A stretch of DNA of 64,000 nucleotides from Cenococcum geophilum 1.58 (Eukaryota > Ascomycota > Dothideomycetes > Gloniales > Gloniaceae). Below are positions 1 to 10,755 of the stretch, in pieces; the first letter of the stretch is position 1; each line of letters begins with the position of its first letter. The notes under the pieces were generated by a model. The model had not been told where the DNA came from and searched no databases. It was given only the letters and a program-made list of their open reading frames with translations. A program made the position numbers and the translations under genes. The stretch is taken from assembly GCA_001692895.1 (NCBI GenBank), contig KV748255.1, positions 1 through 64,000 of the forward strand. Direction: 5' to 3'.

Positions 1-413
1 TTGGCCGATTATCTATAAAGGCGTTAGTTTATTATTAATTAATAGTAGTAGAGTTTTAAGCAGAGCTTTAAAGGGAAGATTCGCTTATTTAAGGCAAAAT
101 GTAGTAGTAACCACCAGGCCGTTCGCAATAATTTTAGTAGCATTAAAATCGCCCTATAAAGTTCTAGAACATAACGTTAGCCGATTATTTATAAAGGCGT
201 TGGTTCGTTGTTGATTAATAGCTAAATAATTTAGTATGGCGCGCGAGTTTGTATGAGAATTACATACAAATTGGCGCGAGGGACTAACAAATTTCCGAAC
301 CGTGTACCAGACGACAACAACATAAGATGATTAATCTGTTATGTAAGCAGCTTATGATTGGTTGATCGTCTGGGACCGAGATAAAGTGTGGACGAGTCCA
401 CTTTGGCTGAATA
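1..413. other. TA-rich repeat relic, no gene
   Basis: Degenerate TA-rich sequence without a sustained reading frame. A roughly 45-bp block starting at 1 is repeated in direct orientation at about 176 (both contain GGCGTT followed by a TA-rich tail), so this is an internal repeat of a mobile element or its end. The texture, with CpA rare and TA abundant, matches the RIP-mutated repeats elsewhere in the window. Confidence 0.6.
238..281. repeat. Palindromic 40-mer, left copy
   Basis: A near-perfect inverted repeat built around TTTGTATG / CATACAAA with GGCGC at both outer ends. A related palindrome lies at 5469-5509 in opposite orientation. The two copies bracket the gene-bearing segment of about 5.2 kb. 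They could be ends of a MITE family or of one larger element. Confidence 0.55.
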
Positions 414-891
414 AGCCAAAGCCTTGGCACGGATACCATCGTCAATATCGACATCGACACCGTCCGCCGCGCGCTTGATGTAAGCGTGCTGGGGTATCTG
501 CGCATCATGAACAGGTTCCTGCATGAGACGATTGAGCGGGAAAGCGGCTGGATAGTCAACACTTCGTCGCCAAACGGCATTACGCCGCAGCCGGAGTGGG
601 CGGCACTAGGCCTGCCTTACAACTTGTGTAAAGCGGCGAATATCTCGCAAAGCCAGTCGATGGCGGCGGGGCTTAAGGAGCACAACATCAGTGTAACGCT
701 CATCTTCCCCGGCGTAGTGATTACTGAGGCGATCCGCGGCCTACAAGACGCACCGGCGGACCATGCGAAGGAAGCTGGAGCACCTCTTGAAGACGGGGAT
801 TAAGCCGGCGGATGCGGCGAGGGACTTCGTCCAAGACGTCCGAGAGGGCAAGTTTATGGCTACCAATTATAAAATTTCGATAAAATTTTAG
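414..891 (+). pseudogene. Truncated, frameshifted short-chain dehydrogenase (SDR)
   Basis: The reading frame from about 414 encodes the C-terminal half of a classical SDR. It shows a serine patch (VNTSS) and a YxxxK-type catalytic motif (YNLCK near 622-636), followed by the region that normally ends in ...FPGVV. The N-terminal Rossmann TGxxxGxG half is absent: an in-frame stop (TGA at 408) and repeat DNA lie upstream. Around 760-775 the frame shifts by one base and the C-terminal tail continues in the next frame (KPADAARDFVQDVREGKF) to a stop at 889-891. This is a 5'-truncated remnant, unlikely to be functional. Its family is clear but its substrate is unknown. Confidence 0.75.
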
Positions 892-1555
892 TCGAATTCG
901 CGAAGAATGGGCTGGGTCCCAATGCGGATCACTCGGCGGTATTTTGATTTATTGGTTGGCTAGCATTCAAGTAGGGAGTTGATCTAGCTTTAGCCTGGCA
1001 TGTATTCGAATGTCGATCAAGATGTGCATTTCTCGGTTGAAAAATTGAAATCTAGGTCCTGTAAAACTCGTAGTAAGTGATGAAAGTTAGTGCCTGAAGG
1101 TATTAGGGTTACATAACTCGTACAACATATCGCGTGCGCCATTCAGGCAATAAGACGAGAAGCGGTTCTTCGTGGCTTGCAACACACCTGCTGCGATTAG
1201 CTGAACTCTAGCCTCTCTGAGGATGCTTCAGAATAGGAGCGCTATATCATGAATGTATAGATACGGCGAGAAAATATTCTATGATGTGGAGGTGCCAAAT
1301 GAGGAAGAGACAGTACCCTTTCTCTTGTTCCTTCAGACTTGACCAATAGATTCTAATATCTGATGAATCTTAAGCTATGGGACCCCATGCCTTCCTCATG
1401 ACACATTTTTGTCGCAGCACCCTTACCAATTTCAGCTTGCTCTTAGCAATAAAGTTACTGTAAGTTACATCTACGAGTAGGATCTTAGAATCTACGCGAA
1501 ATGCAGATTTTTCTTTTCACATGCCCTTCGCTATAGTATTGGCATACCGTTTGTG
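892..1555. other. Intergenic, no gene seen
   Basis: No reading frame of note. The base composition resembles normal intergenic DNA rather than the RIP-mutated blocks. Confidence 0.5.
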
Positions 1556-1695
1556 TCCCTTAACCCGTCAGGACCGAATTGAGGAAGGTCCATGCACGAA
1601 CATCGAATCAAAGCAACGCGGGGGCCTTGATCTAATTGATCTAATTGGCTAGCCCTTATTGATAACCGTACGACCAATTTTAACGGGTCAAGGGA
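1556..1695 (+). mobile_element. MITE copy A of the 'TATCGATAAC' family
   Basis: 140-bp element with terminal inverted repeats TCCCTTAACCCG and CGGGTCAAGGGA. Internally it has the family's two conserved blocks: one like GGTCCATGCACGAACATC near the left end and one like TTGGCTAGCCCTTATTGATA near the right. It lies just beyond the 3' end of the ceramidase gene. Other copies are at 12559-14612 (split), 27164-27304, 24980-25129 and 38697-39017. Confidence 0.7.
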
Positions 1696-1769
1696 TACGT
1701 AGGCATCTCGTTTACATATCCGGCATCACATACCAAAACGCCCACCTATCCAAAAATGCCATTTCCTTC

Positions 1770-4132
1770 TCATGCTAACGTAAAACTCCCACTCGTCCCT
1801 TCGAACCCTGTAATCGTGCCTCCTACACTCTTAGAGTCTCCATAGTACTTGATCCGATAAGTCCCCGCTTGGGCCGTCAATCCTGTGTCCCAGGTAATTG
1901 TCACATCGCTGTACGCCAGCACCCTATTCGTCCGTTTCCACTCAAAAAGCAGCTCCCAATCGGCATCGTCTCTCACCTGGGTCCAGGTCCCGTAGGAGCC
2001 CTGCTGCTCGATGGCGGCATAGGTTTCTTCAAGCCGCAGGTTGTTACGCGGATTCGCGCCAACAAAGGTTGCTGAGACGAGAGTGCCGAGTGAGTAGGTC
2101 GACGAGACGTCTGTTGTCACATCGCCAAATTTTTTAAATAGCGGCGTACCATCATAGACAACGCCGGTTATGAAGCTGAGGCTCCTGTTGACGTTGTCCG
2201 GGGGCAAAGGGCCGAGGGGGGATGTTGTGGTTGAGGAGTTAGAGAGATAGGGTAGGTATGTCAGGGTCGCGTTGATGTATGCATTTAGCGTGTTTGGCCC
2301 ATAGAGTGTCGATGCGCCTTCGTAACGCTGGACGTCATATTCTTCTTCAGTGGTGATGTAGTGTGTGTAGCTGTTTGCTGGTGCCCCTAGGATCACAATA
2401 GGAGAGGATGCAGAACTAACGAGAGAAGACGAGATGGCAGCATTGTATACCGCCTCACGCCAGCGACGGCCGGACATGGTAGTTGCTTCGCTAGGAGAGA
2501 TAACGATGAAGAGCTGGCCGACACGGAAGGCTTGGATATCAACGATATTAGGCGCCCAGTCGTAAGGAACGTGCGACTCGCCAACATCAAGGAGAATTGG
2601 CTTGGGAGCTTGACACGCGACTTGTTCGGCAGAAGGGACATGGACGAGATTGCCAACAACGGACCAGAGAGGATTGTTTGGAGAGCCAGAGTCATTTTGC
2701 TTGAAGTCGAAAGCGCCGGGCCCATCAGATGTGCCAGCTGCGAAGGAGTAACCCATTGCAGCTGGGCATGTAGATGCAATACTTCCATTCGGTAAAGTGA
2801 ATGTAAAGCTAGAGAAATCGACGAACGTGTGGAATGAGCGGATTGTATTTCCTGAGATAGGCGTGCTGCTGTCTGCCATGGAATTGTAGATGTCGAGCGC
2901 TCCGGCGTATTGACGCTTACCAATTTCGTAGCAGCTCTTAGTCCCTCCGTCGTTCAGTCCGAAATATGGTCCTCGTCCATGGCAGGGCTCATTGCGGCCT
3001 CCACAAGTACTGTCTTCAAGCTTGCATTCTATGTTAGAACCGTCCTCACACCAAGCTCCGAGGACATTAGGAGAAGTGTCGCCAACATTGGCCTGGGAGA
3101 ATCCAGCTACAAATCCTTCAGCTGCATTAGAATTGGTTTTCATTTCTTGTTCAAAAAGATACGCCGCCACGCCTTTGTTATCGGCTGTGACGATCGTCTG
3201 GTTCCCATACAAAGAGGTTCCATGGACTGCGAACCACGTGAGAATGCCGATGTCTTTGCCATCACTGTCTCGCGTGAACTTGAGGAGAGTCATTGTCTTA
3301 TCCACGTTGTCTGAATACCGGTCCCGCTCTGTCTGGGGATTGGCAAGGTATGCATATAAACTGCGATTGATGTTGGCATTCGGGATGCTCGTGGTGCCAG
3401 CACTCACATGGCCTAGAGTCGTACTGCCGTGAGCCCTCTTAATTGATAGCAATGCTCCATCAACAATGGCTTGGTAGCTTTGCTTATCGAAACCTAAACT
3501 CGTGATTTGAGGAAGCAAATAATTTAGCCAGGCACCAGGCCCCGAGTGGCTATGTGTTCCCGTCACGGCAACATTCTTTTGGGTATACATGGAATAATCC
3601 GATCCCATATTTGCCAGCCCCTCCAGTATTCCATATCTGATTGCCGTATCTCCGGAGTGAGTGTCTAGGACCATATATATAAAGCGTTGGCTAGAGTCAT
3701 TAGGATCTCCAACGATGAAAGCTCGGGAGTATAGGCGTTGGCGAAGGCCAGTTCCAACTTGGGATGAATTCGCATAGCCCATAAGGTTAAGTTCTACAAC
3801 GGGACTGTGACAGATCTATTAGCAACATTCATGGCAATATCCGGATGCCCTCGGATTCCCTCAGCCTACCCCGTAATGTCTGCCTTCCCCACACCGAGCA
3901 GATACTGCGATCCCTCCGCCGTCACGGCGTCCGCGGCAGCATCCTCGGCAGCATCCTCGGCAGCATCCTTCTCGTTGAATAGATGCGTCTGTGGTATGCC
4001 ATTTCCTTGCTCTTGCACAGTCCAGTGCCAGAAATCCAGTTCCGGAATTCTGAGGGTACTAGTCAACTGGAATATTACCAGCAAAGCGAAGACGGCCGCA
4101 CCTAACGCGGCGGCGATATGTGAACGTGCCAT
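1770..4132 (-). CDS. Neutral/alkaline non-lysosomal ceramidase
   Basis: Two exons: 4132-3870 and 3804-1770, with a 65-bp GT-AG intron (3805-3869) carrying a CTAAT branch site; 765 aa. The joined product restores the family N-terminus, reading through GKADITG into PVVELNLMGYAN. Residues about 8-25 are hydrophobic and look like a signal peptide or signal anchor, so action at the secretory membrane or outside the cell is expected. The zinc-site region GTHSHSGPG (about 170-178) and the nucleophile motif GDTSPN (Ser about 332) are present. The family hydrolyses the amide bond of ceramide to sphingosine and fatty acid. Length is normal. Exon 1 has a short Ala/Glu/Asp repeat (AAEDAAEDAA), encoded by a 12-bp tandem repeat, between anchor and catalytic domain. 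The gene is divergent from SPF27. Confidence 0.93.
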
Positions 4133-4471
4133 TCATGCAGGAGGAGTTCGACGGGGAGGAAATGCAGCAATATGCGTGGCATGCTCAGGGCGACGATCTG
4201 GCAATATAAACAGCTGGGTAGCGGAGGCAATAGCTGCAGTGCAGGCTAGCTAAGCTACTCGGTAACAGGCTCTGGTTGGTTGAAGGGCGCGGAGTCACAC
4301 CGTTTGGTTGCTCGTGAAAGAAGGTCTTGTTATTCGGTGGCGCATGACGTCTGGGAGCATGCGCCCGCAATGCACCAAAGCAGGGGAAAAGCATGGCGCC
4401 GAACCCTGCGAACTTCCTCACTCACACACCCACCACACACCCAATCTCCCATTATCCCCAATCCCTTAGCG
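4133..4471. promoter_or_regulatory. Shared divergent promoter region
   Basis: About 340 bp separate the start codons of the ceramidase (-) and SPF27 (+) genes, so both promoters must lie here. CA/CT-rich pyrimidine stretches just before 4472 are typical of fungal 5' UTRs. No specific transcription factor site is claimed. Confidence 0.5.
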
Positions 4472-5256
4472 ATGCCGCTTGTCAACGAATCCTATGACTC
4501 CCTCCCCTGTAGGCTAATATTTAATATCGCCCTACCCCTCTCCCGTTTCCTGAATTCGTCCATCTCTTCCCCCAGCCAGTCGCTATCTGGGAACCTGCAG
4601 ATGCGCGATAGACTAACTCTGCAGCAGACATCGATAACCCTCCAACAGATACCTCCATCACCTCCGCCCGTGCCCTCGTCGATGCCGATATCTCCAGCGC
4701 GGGTATTGACACAAGCGTGCTGCACCCCTCCCTGATCCCCTCTGCATCCTATGCCCCGAAGTTCTCAGAAGCCCTAGAAAAAGAGCACGCACGTCTCGCT
4801 GCCGACCCCAACTCCAAAATCACGGGCATCGACTTGAGCCGGTATGAAGCCCTAGAACCACCACCAAACACGGGTCCAACAAGCGATGAAGATAAGCCGG
4901 AGTTGCTCGCGCAGTGGAACGACACGCTGAAAAAGGCCTACGCGTCGTCTGAATATCTTAGGTCGCGCCTCACAGAGCTAGGGTTGCTAGAGAAATTCGG
5001 CAAGAACGCCTGGTTGATAAGCAACTCGCAGCTTGAAGATATCCTCAAGGCGCTGGAAACCGACCTGGCGGGGATGAAGGCACAAGTGGAAGCTACCGAG
5101 GCGGCGAGACGAGCGCAACAAGAGAACATAAAGGGAGAAGTAGTAGCATTGGAGGGGTCGTGGAAGAGAGGAGTGGGACGGGTGCTAGAGACAGAGGTTG
5201 CAGCGGAAGGATTGAGGAGGGAAATACTGGAGAGAAGGAGGGCTGGTGCAGTATAG
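4472..5256 (+). CDS. Pre-mRNA-splicing factor SPF27 (BCAS2/Cwf7 family)
   Basis: Two exons, 4472-4508 and 4628-5256; 221 aa. The 119-bp intron starts GTAGGC, ends GCAGCAG and has a CTAAC branch site directly before the acceptor. The join gives MPLVNESYDSLPYID, the conserved SPF27 N-terminus; a tiny first exon is common in this gene. The body has the family's LIPSASY...KF region, a Leu/Glu/Lys-rich central helix, and a C-terminal coiled coil (about 160-215) with the conserved WKRGVGRVLETEVA segment. SPF27 is a core subunit of the Prp19/NineTeen complex in the nucleus, which activates the spliceosome. Single copy and intact. Confidence 0.92.
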
Positions 5257-5468
5257 CGCCTGACGAAGTGGCAAGGCGTTATTGGAGTTCACAAAAGTTT
5301 TCCTGGATATCTTACAGCAGGTTTGATCGGAAAGCTCACGAATAACGAGCATGACATAGAAGGAATACCCCAAGTATGGCTCAGCAATGCTCCAGCCGAT
5401 TGAGAATGAAATCAATACAGGTTTCGCGCTACATTGTCTTCCCGCATCTGGAATTTTTATTAGTAGTT

Positions 5469-5509
5469 GGCGAGATTTTGTAAATAATTCTCATACAAAA
5501 GTTAGCGCC
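5469..5509. repeat. Palindromic 40-mer, right copy
   Basis: Inverted repeat GGCGAGATTTTGTA / CATACAAAAGTTAGCGCC. Its reverse complement aligns with the palindrome at 238-281 over the TTTGTATGAGAATT core. It marks the border between the gene island and the repeat block. Confidence 0.55.
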
Positions 5510-5739
5510 ATATAAATACACAAACTATTAACTCTACTACTAACACATTTATTAATAAAAGCTCGACTTTACATTTATTAGCTTATTAAGTGATTTAGAG
5601 GGTACCTTTATTTTTATTAATAGAGTAGTAGTTCTTGCCATATTTTATCTGCGTCAATATTACTAAAATAAGGTTGTATATAAATCGTTACCTAAAAACC
5701 TATTAAAGGCCCCCTGAGCGCCTCTACTAACTCAAATAC

Positions 5740-5795
5740 AATTATAAAGCTCTGTGGGAAGGCCCTACACGAAGCTCTGTGGTGGAGGGTACTAT

Positions 5796-5844
<49 letters not shown>

Positions 5845-5990
5845 TGAGTAGAGGCTCTGCGTCAGGCTCTGCCTACGGCTCTGCGTGGCTGTAATCGTAA
5901 TTATTAGAATTTGTAGGTGCCTTTGTAGTGGCTTTGGGGGTTAATAAACAAAGCTTCATGCAGAGCCTCTATACATAGAGCTATTGTACG
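5740..5990. repeat. AGCTCTG/GGCTCTGC repeat cluster with (GTC)n microsatellite
   Basis: Scattered copies of AAGCTCTGTG, GGCTCTGC and AGCTTCATGCAGAGCC flank a perfect GTC/CGT trinucleotide run at about 5795-5844. The same short motif builds the tandem array inside the hAT-like element at 13890-14270, so the motif is a dispersed repeat in this genome. Confidence 0.7.
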
Positions 5991-6249
5991 ATCATAGAGC
6001 CTCATCCGGCTGCCCAGCCTTTATTATAAGTGCTTAAGGCCATGTTCGATAACTTTTTTTGGCCAGGTCGGCTCCACCAGGTGGGCGCAGCCAGGTCGAT
6101 ACTTTTACGGCCCACTTGGGCGCAATCTGCAGGGTGTAAGCGCCTCTTCTAGACGCCAGAGCAGGGGGGTTCCTACCTGGTAGGAGGCGTTCGTTTGGTA
6201 GGCGATTCGCTAGAAAGGAGCCGTCACAAGACGGAAAGGGCGGTGAGGA

Positions 6250-7830
6250 TAATAGTTATGTAATCCGCACAGGACATTAAAAAGGCCTATATAGAACGAA
6301 CAGTTAGAGCCTCATTAATATATCAACCAATTTATAATATCTACTTACTGCTTTTAATAGCCGACGACGATACGCCTATAAATAGTAGCCCTGCCAATAC
6401 TGCCGATGTTACTGCCTCTACCTATACCTTTGCTAGCACCCCTTTACTAAATACATCCAGTATAAGGTCCTTTAAAGCAGCCACTACCTCTACCAAACCC
6501 GCACTAGCGCCTATTATATTAATATCTGCGACAACCTCTTTAAGGAAGCGGCTAAGGAGGATAACGTTAGTAACAATTCTTACGGCTAATAAGTAGGATA
6601 AGGATTAGAATACTAGCAAGCCGGCTACTAAAAGGACTTAGAAGAAGAAGACTATATAGGAAGGTAAAGTTATTAATAAGTTGGCTTAATTTTTATGGCT
6701 TCTAGCCTTAAATAAAGCCTTTTTAGACTTCCTAAGGTTACTAATAACCTAGGGTAAGGAAACGAATGGGGCTACCTTTAAAGCTACCAACTATGCCGAC
6801 GCTATTAGCTTTATTAGCTTAAAATTAGGCTAGGTTCTTACTATAGAGCAGCTAATAAATAAGTATAATTACTAGAAGACGTGCTAGCGTAAATAGGAGT
6901 CTTATATAAAGGCGTATTCTAGCTAGGGGGTATATAAGGTTACTAGTCTTCTATATATTAATAAACCTAGAGTAATAGACGGCTATTTTTATTAGTATGT
7001 TAAAAGGAGACCTTTTAGGAAGAAGCACCTACCTTATTTTAAACAGCTAAAGGAGCTTCTTAAGGGCAAGATGGCCAGCGGCGAATACGCCGCGTTAATT
7101 AATAACGCGCTTAATAAGAGTTCGGCTTAAAATAATTAGGAAGATAATAATATTAGCTTATCTAATATAGACGTAGAGCATAAAAAGGAAAATAAGGACA
7201 CTAAGTATTTAAATACTTTACTTTAAATAATTAAATGGAGTCCATCTAGTGCACCAATAGAGGGCTAGAGTATTACTCCCTTACCTACTTCCTTATCTAA
7301 GCTTTTAACACCCTCGCGTTCCCTATTAGTACTTAGTATAGCGTTATCTCCGGTAGGCTAGTCACTATTACCAGCTATAGAAAAGAAGCCTTAAAATACT
7401 TAGAAAGTAAAGGACCTTAATATAGTATAGTGGTTAATAAAAAACGCAGCCAAAGCTGCTAATTAAAGCCATTTATTAAAGATGGTAAAAGGGCCGGAGG
7501 CTTTAAGCGAGAGTATTAGTAAAGTAATAGCGGCTTTTAGTGCTTTAGAGACGACGCTATTAGCGTTAAAAAGCTCGCTAATAGAGAGGGCTATATGTAG
7601 CTTTATTAAGGACTTTAGGCACCTTACTGCCGTTAATTAGCAGCTTATTCTAAAAGCGTTTAAAGTAAAAAGCAGAACCTATATTTTTAATTCTCTTAGT
7701 GGCGACGCTTAAAACGGGTATATAGATTAATTGATAGTCGATATACGGCCAAAGCCTATATATATTAAGCAGCTAGTATTAGTTAATAAAGTGGTAGAGG
7801 TTAATAGTGAATTAGAGGCTTAATTAAGTT
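6250..7830 (+). pseudogene. Myb/SANT-like DNA-binding protein of the Harbinger element
   Basis: Conceptual translation is broken by many TAG/TAA codons but keeps a typical pattern: a Ser/Thr/Pro-rich N-terminus, then a trihelix-like domain ending in YVKRRPFRKKHLPYFKQL (about 6990-7050) and KMASGEYAAL (about 7070-7099). That layout is the fungal Myb/SANT-like domain found next to Harbinger transposases, where it helps nuclear import and binding of transposon ends. Stops arise almost always as TAG/TAA where CAG/CAA or TGG is expected, consistent with RIP. Confidence 0.65.
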
Positions 7831-9245
7831 AGGAAATTGGCTTAATTAGATAAGAAAGCTAGCGATATAATTAAGCTGTAATTAAATTATCTATCACAAC
7901 TTTTTTATAAGTGGTGTTACACGTTATTTTACTGCTTTAAATACTCTGTCTATAGATTAATTATTTTTACCGCTTACTGCTTTAAAAAACTTGTACTTCT
8001 ATTTATATTGCTTCCTTACTAAATATTAACGCCTCTTATATCTAGAATCTCTAGATACTGCTTCTATATTACCTCCGCTATATCCTCTCGCCGCTAACTT
8101 ATTCCGCGCTTATTTATTCCATATAAAATTACAAATTCATTAGTATCTGCATCCTCCTTACTTATATAGCCAGAGTTCTCCTTATTTAGGTCCCAGCCGT
8201 TTATATTTATAAAGTTATATATCGCCGTTAACGCCCATACAATCTTAATCTAAGTCTTTAAACTATAGCCCTTACGGCCCTTATTAAGTATAGGGAAGTA
8301 GGCCTTTAAGACACTAAATACTCATTTAATTATATTCCTTAAGAAAGTATAGCGTAAGTTAAACAGTTCCTTTTTATTCTTTAGCCTCTTATTTACCTTT
8401 GCCTATTTCTTTAGATAGTATTACACCTTTTAATATAGAATAAGCACTATAGAATTATCCGTAGCGTAGCTAGCGTCTGCTAGGTAATAGCGACCTAAAG
8501 ATATACAAAAACCGCTATCCTTTATAAAAGCGAATACGCGACCGTTGTATGTAGAGCCTTCTTATCCTAGTATAATTAACACAAAGTTTATATTAAAATC
8601 GCACGCCGTAAATATATTCTGCGAGATCTAGCCTTTTCTATTACGCCATACTGGTTACTAAGCTTTAGGAACTGTCGGAATGTATGGACAGAGATTATAT
8701 TGTCTCTGATTAGTCACCCTTATGGTGACTCATTAGCCCCCTTCTTAGGCACTGCGATCCTTACGATCCTTTGCTTTCGACATCAATTAAACAGAACAAT
8801 CATCATACTATCTACGAACCGTAGCTACGTGATATCCCCCTTATGTAACCAACACTGATTAGTGGTTAACTTCACTGTTATACCATAGAGCAGCTAGGTA
8901 TTCCACTAAGAAGAGACGAGCCACTATACTAGTGCTACTCGTGCTAAAGGAAGCTGTCTTTTAAGGTTAGAACTGGTCCTAAACCTTAAATAGAACTCTT
9001 CCACAAATCTAAGGATCTAAAGGCCAGAACTGGTCCTAAGCCTTTCTAAGATTACGGATTCTTGCGTCCATTACGCAGAACAACACGCTTTACAAGTCTT
9101 CGCGATTTAAGGCTAGAACTGGTCCTAAGCCCCATAATCGCAAATACATATCCGAACGCGTACTAAACGACGAACGCGTACCAAACGACGAACGCGTACT
9201 AAACGACAATCCCTACACCAATAACACTTCCCTCCCTCTAAAAAC

Positions 9246-10660
9246 ATGGCTACGCTACTTTAAATAACTGGAAAGACTCCCTATCACTAGGGGTAGCTAC
9301 GTACGCGAAACTCATTAATAAAGATTAGGACGAATTTACCATTAATATAATAACTTATACCGCAAAACAAGTTAATAGCTTTCTCCTATATTATATTATA
9401 TTCTACAAAATAGACACTAGGCCAATTTATAGCTATAGGAGTATTTTAGGGAAGATTTTGTAGGGATGGACCGCCGATACCTAGGCACTCAGTAACACTA
9501 GTATTATTTAGGATTTTTAAGGACTTCCTCTATAGGAAGGGGTATACGTTACTAAGAACGGTTAACTTAATTACTAGCCAATATTTAGGCCGTTATTATT
9601 GGTATAGAAAGAACTAGTATGGACGGAAGCTAAGTTATACGTTAACTACGGAAGCCAAGAAAACTAACCGATATTTCTTTTAAAAGGCAACTTTAATTCG
9701 TATTAAAACCCCTAGAACGCTAATCTCCCACTTGGTCCTCCTCCTGCCTAGCAGTAACGTCCGCAGCAGCCTCCGCCAGCAACTATAACGTCCGCAGTAA
9801 CGTCCGCAAGAACTTCTGGAAGAACCTCCGCAAGAACTCCGCAAGAACCTCCGCCAAGAACCTCCGCAAGAACCTCCGCAAGAACCTCCGCAAGAACCTC
9901 CGCAAGAACCTCCGCAAGAACCTCCGCAAGAACCTCCGCAAGAACCTCCGCAAGAACCTCCGCAAGAACCTCCGCAAGAACCTCCGCAAGAACCTCCGCA
10001 AGAACCTCCGCAAGAACCTCCGTAAGAACCTCCGCAAGAACCTCCGCAAGAACCTCCGTAAGAACCTCCGCAAGAACCTCCGCAGCAACCTCCGCAGCAA
10101 TCTCCGCAGCAATCTCCGCAGCAACCACCATAGACAACCTTAGGCTATCAAACACCTCAAGTTCCTTAAGCTGCTGTACCTTAACCTGTGCCTCAAGCTC
10201 CGTCCTACCAGAGATTCTTAACCCCGTTTAACTTAAGCGCCAAGATGTTTCCTTTAACCCCTATTATACCTGGATAACTGGTATAATAAGCCAGATCTAT
10301 AAACGATACCCTAATTTACCAGTAAGAAGGATGTAGTAGAGGATATAAATATAGCTACGGCTAATATAGAGGAGGATTCCGTGGTTCCTAAGATAGCTAT
10401 AGAGGTAGCTACCAGCATAATTTAGACAGGAAGTTCTCGTGGAGGGTACCGTAAAGGATAGGTAAAGAGAGAGTGATATAGGGGGGAAGTGGTTAGGACG
10501 GTATAGTTACGTAGGCAAAGTATAAAAAAGAATTGCTAGAAGTACTATTGGAGAGCTTACCTTATAGATGGCTGTTAGGGCTATTAATGATTCCGCTAAC
10601 CCAGAGAAGCTTATACCTATGTTGCTGTTATAGAACACCCCATGACACCTTATACGCGCC
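9246..10660 (+). pseudogene. Copia-1 gag and integrase remnants
   Basis: The frame opens with ATG at 9246, in the same context as the gag start of Copia-2 at 58209. It runs through a degenerate gag to about 9720, then a Q/P-rich low-complexity stretch. At about 10510-10630 lies a piece matching the end of a Copia integrase (MAVRAINDSANPEKLIP), the same piece found in Copia-2 near 60865-60930. Everything between is deleted or replaced by repeats. Confidence 0.7.
9806..10130. repeat. 12-bp minisatellite (CAAGAACCTCCG)n in Copia-1
   Basis: More than 20 near-identical 12-bp units CAAGAACCTCCG, ending in variants CAGCAACCTCCG and CAGCAATCTCCG. The period is a multiple of three, so in the element's sense strand it can encode QEPP/QQPP repeats. 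Only a few units carry CAA to TAA changes although each unit contains CpA, the RIP target. The corresponding place in Copia-2 (about 58680-58760) has no such array. Confidence 0.92.
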
Positions 10661-10675
10661 TACCTGTTTCCACCG

Positions 10676-10755
10676 CAATATTTGTAATATCCGATCTGTA
10701 ATATCCGCAATATCTATAGCAATATCCGCAATATCCGTAATAATATCCGCAACGC
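10676..10755. repeat. AATATCCGC short tandem repeat
   Basis: Irregular array of AATATCCGC/AATATCCGT/AATATCTATAGC units within the replaced interior of Copia-1. It is distinct in unit from the 12-bp minisatellite upstream. Not coding. Confidence 0.7.

Larger units (their letters stand above)
5257..6037. other. Intergenic to repeat transition
   Basis: 3' flank of SPF27 up to about 5460, then an abrupt switch to TA-rich repeat DNA. It contains the right palindrome, a GTC microsatellite and short AGCTCTG-type repeats, annotated separately. No gene. Confidence 0.6.

Noticed and set aside
9806-10130. CRISPR-like repeat array
   Set aside because: Direct 12-bp repeats without spacers, in a eukaryotic genome.
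9748-10155. Long open frames of LAEV/RRFL repeats on the minus strand
   Set aside because: They are produced by the 12-bp minisatellite, whose period is a multiple of three; no start context or homology.
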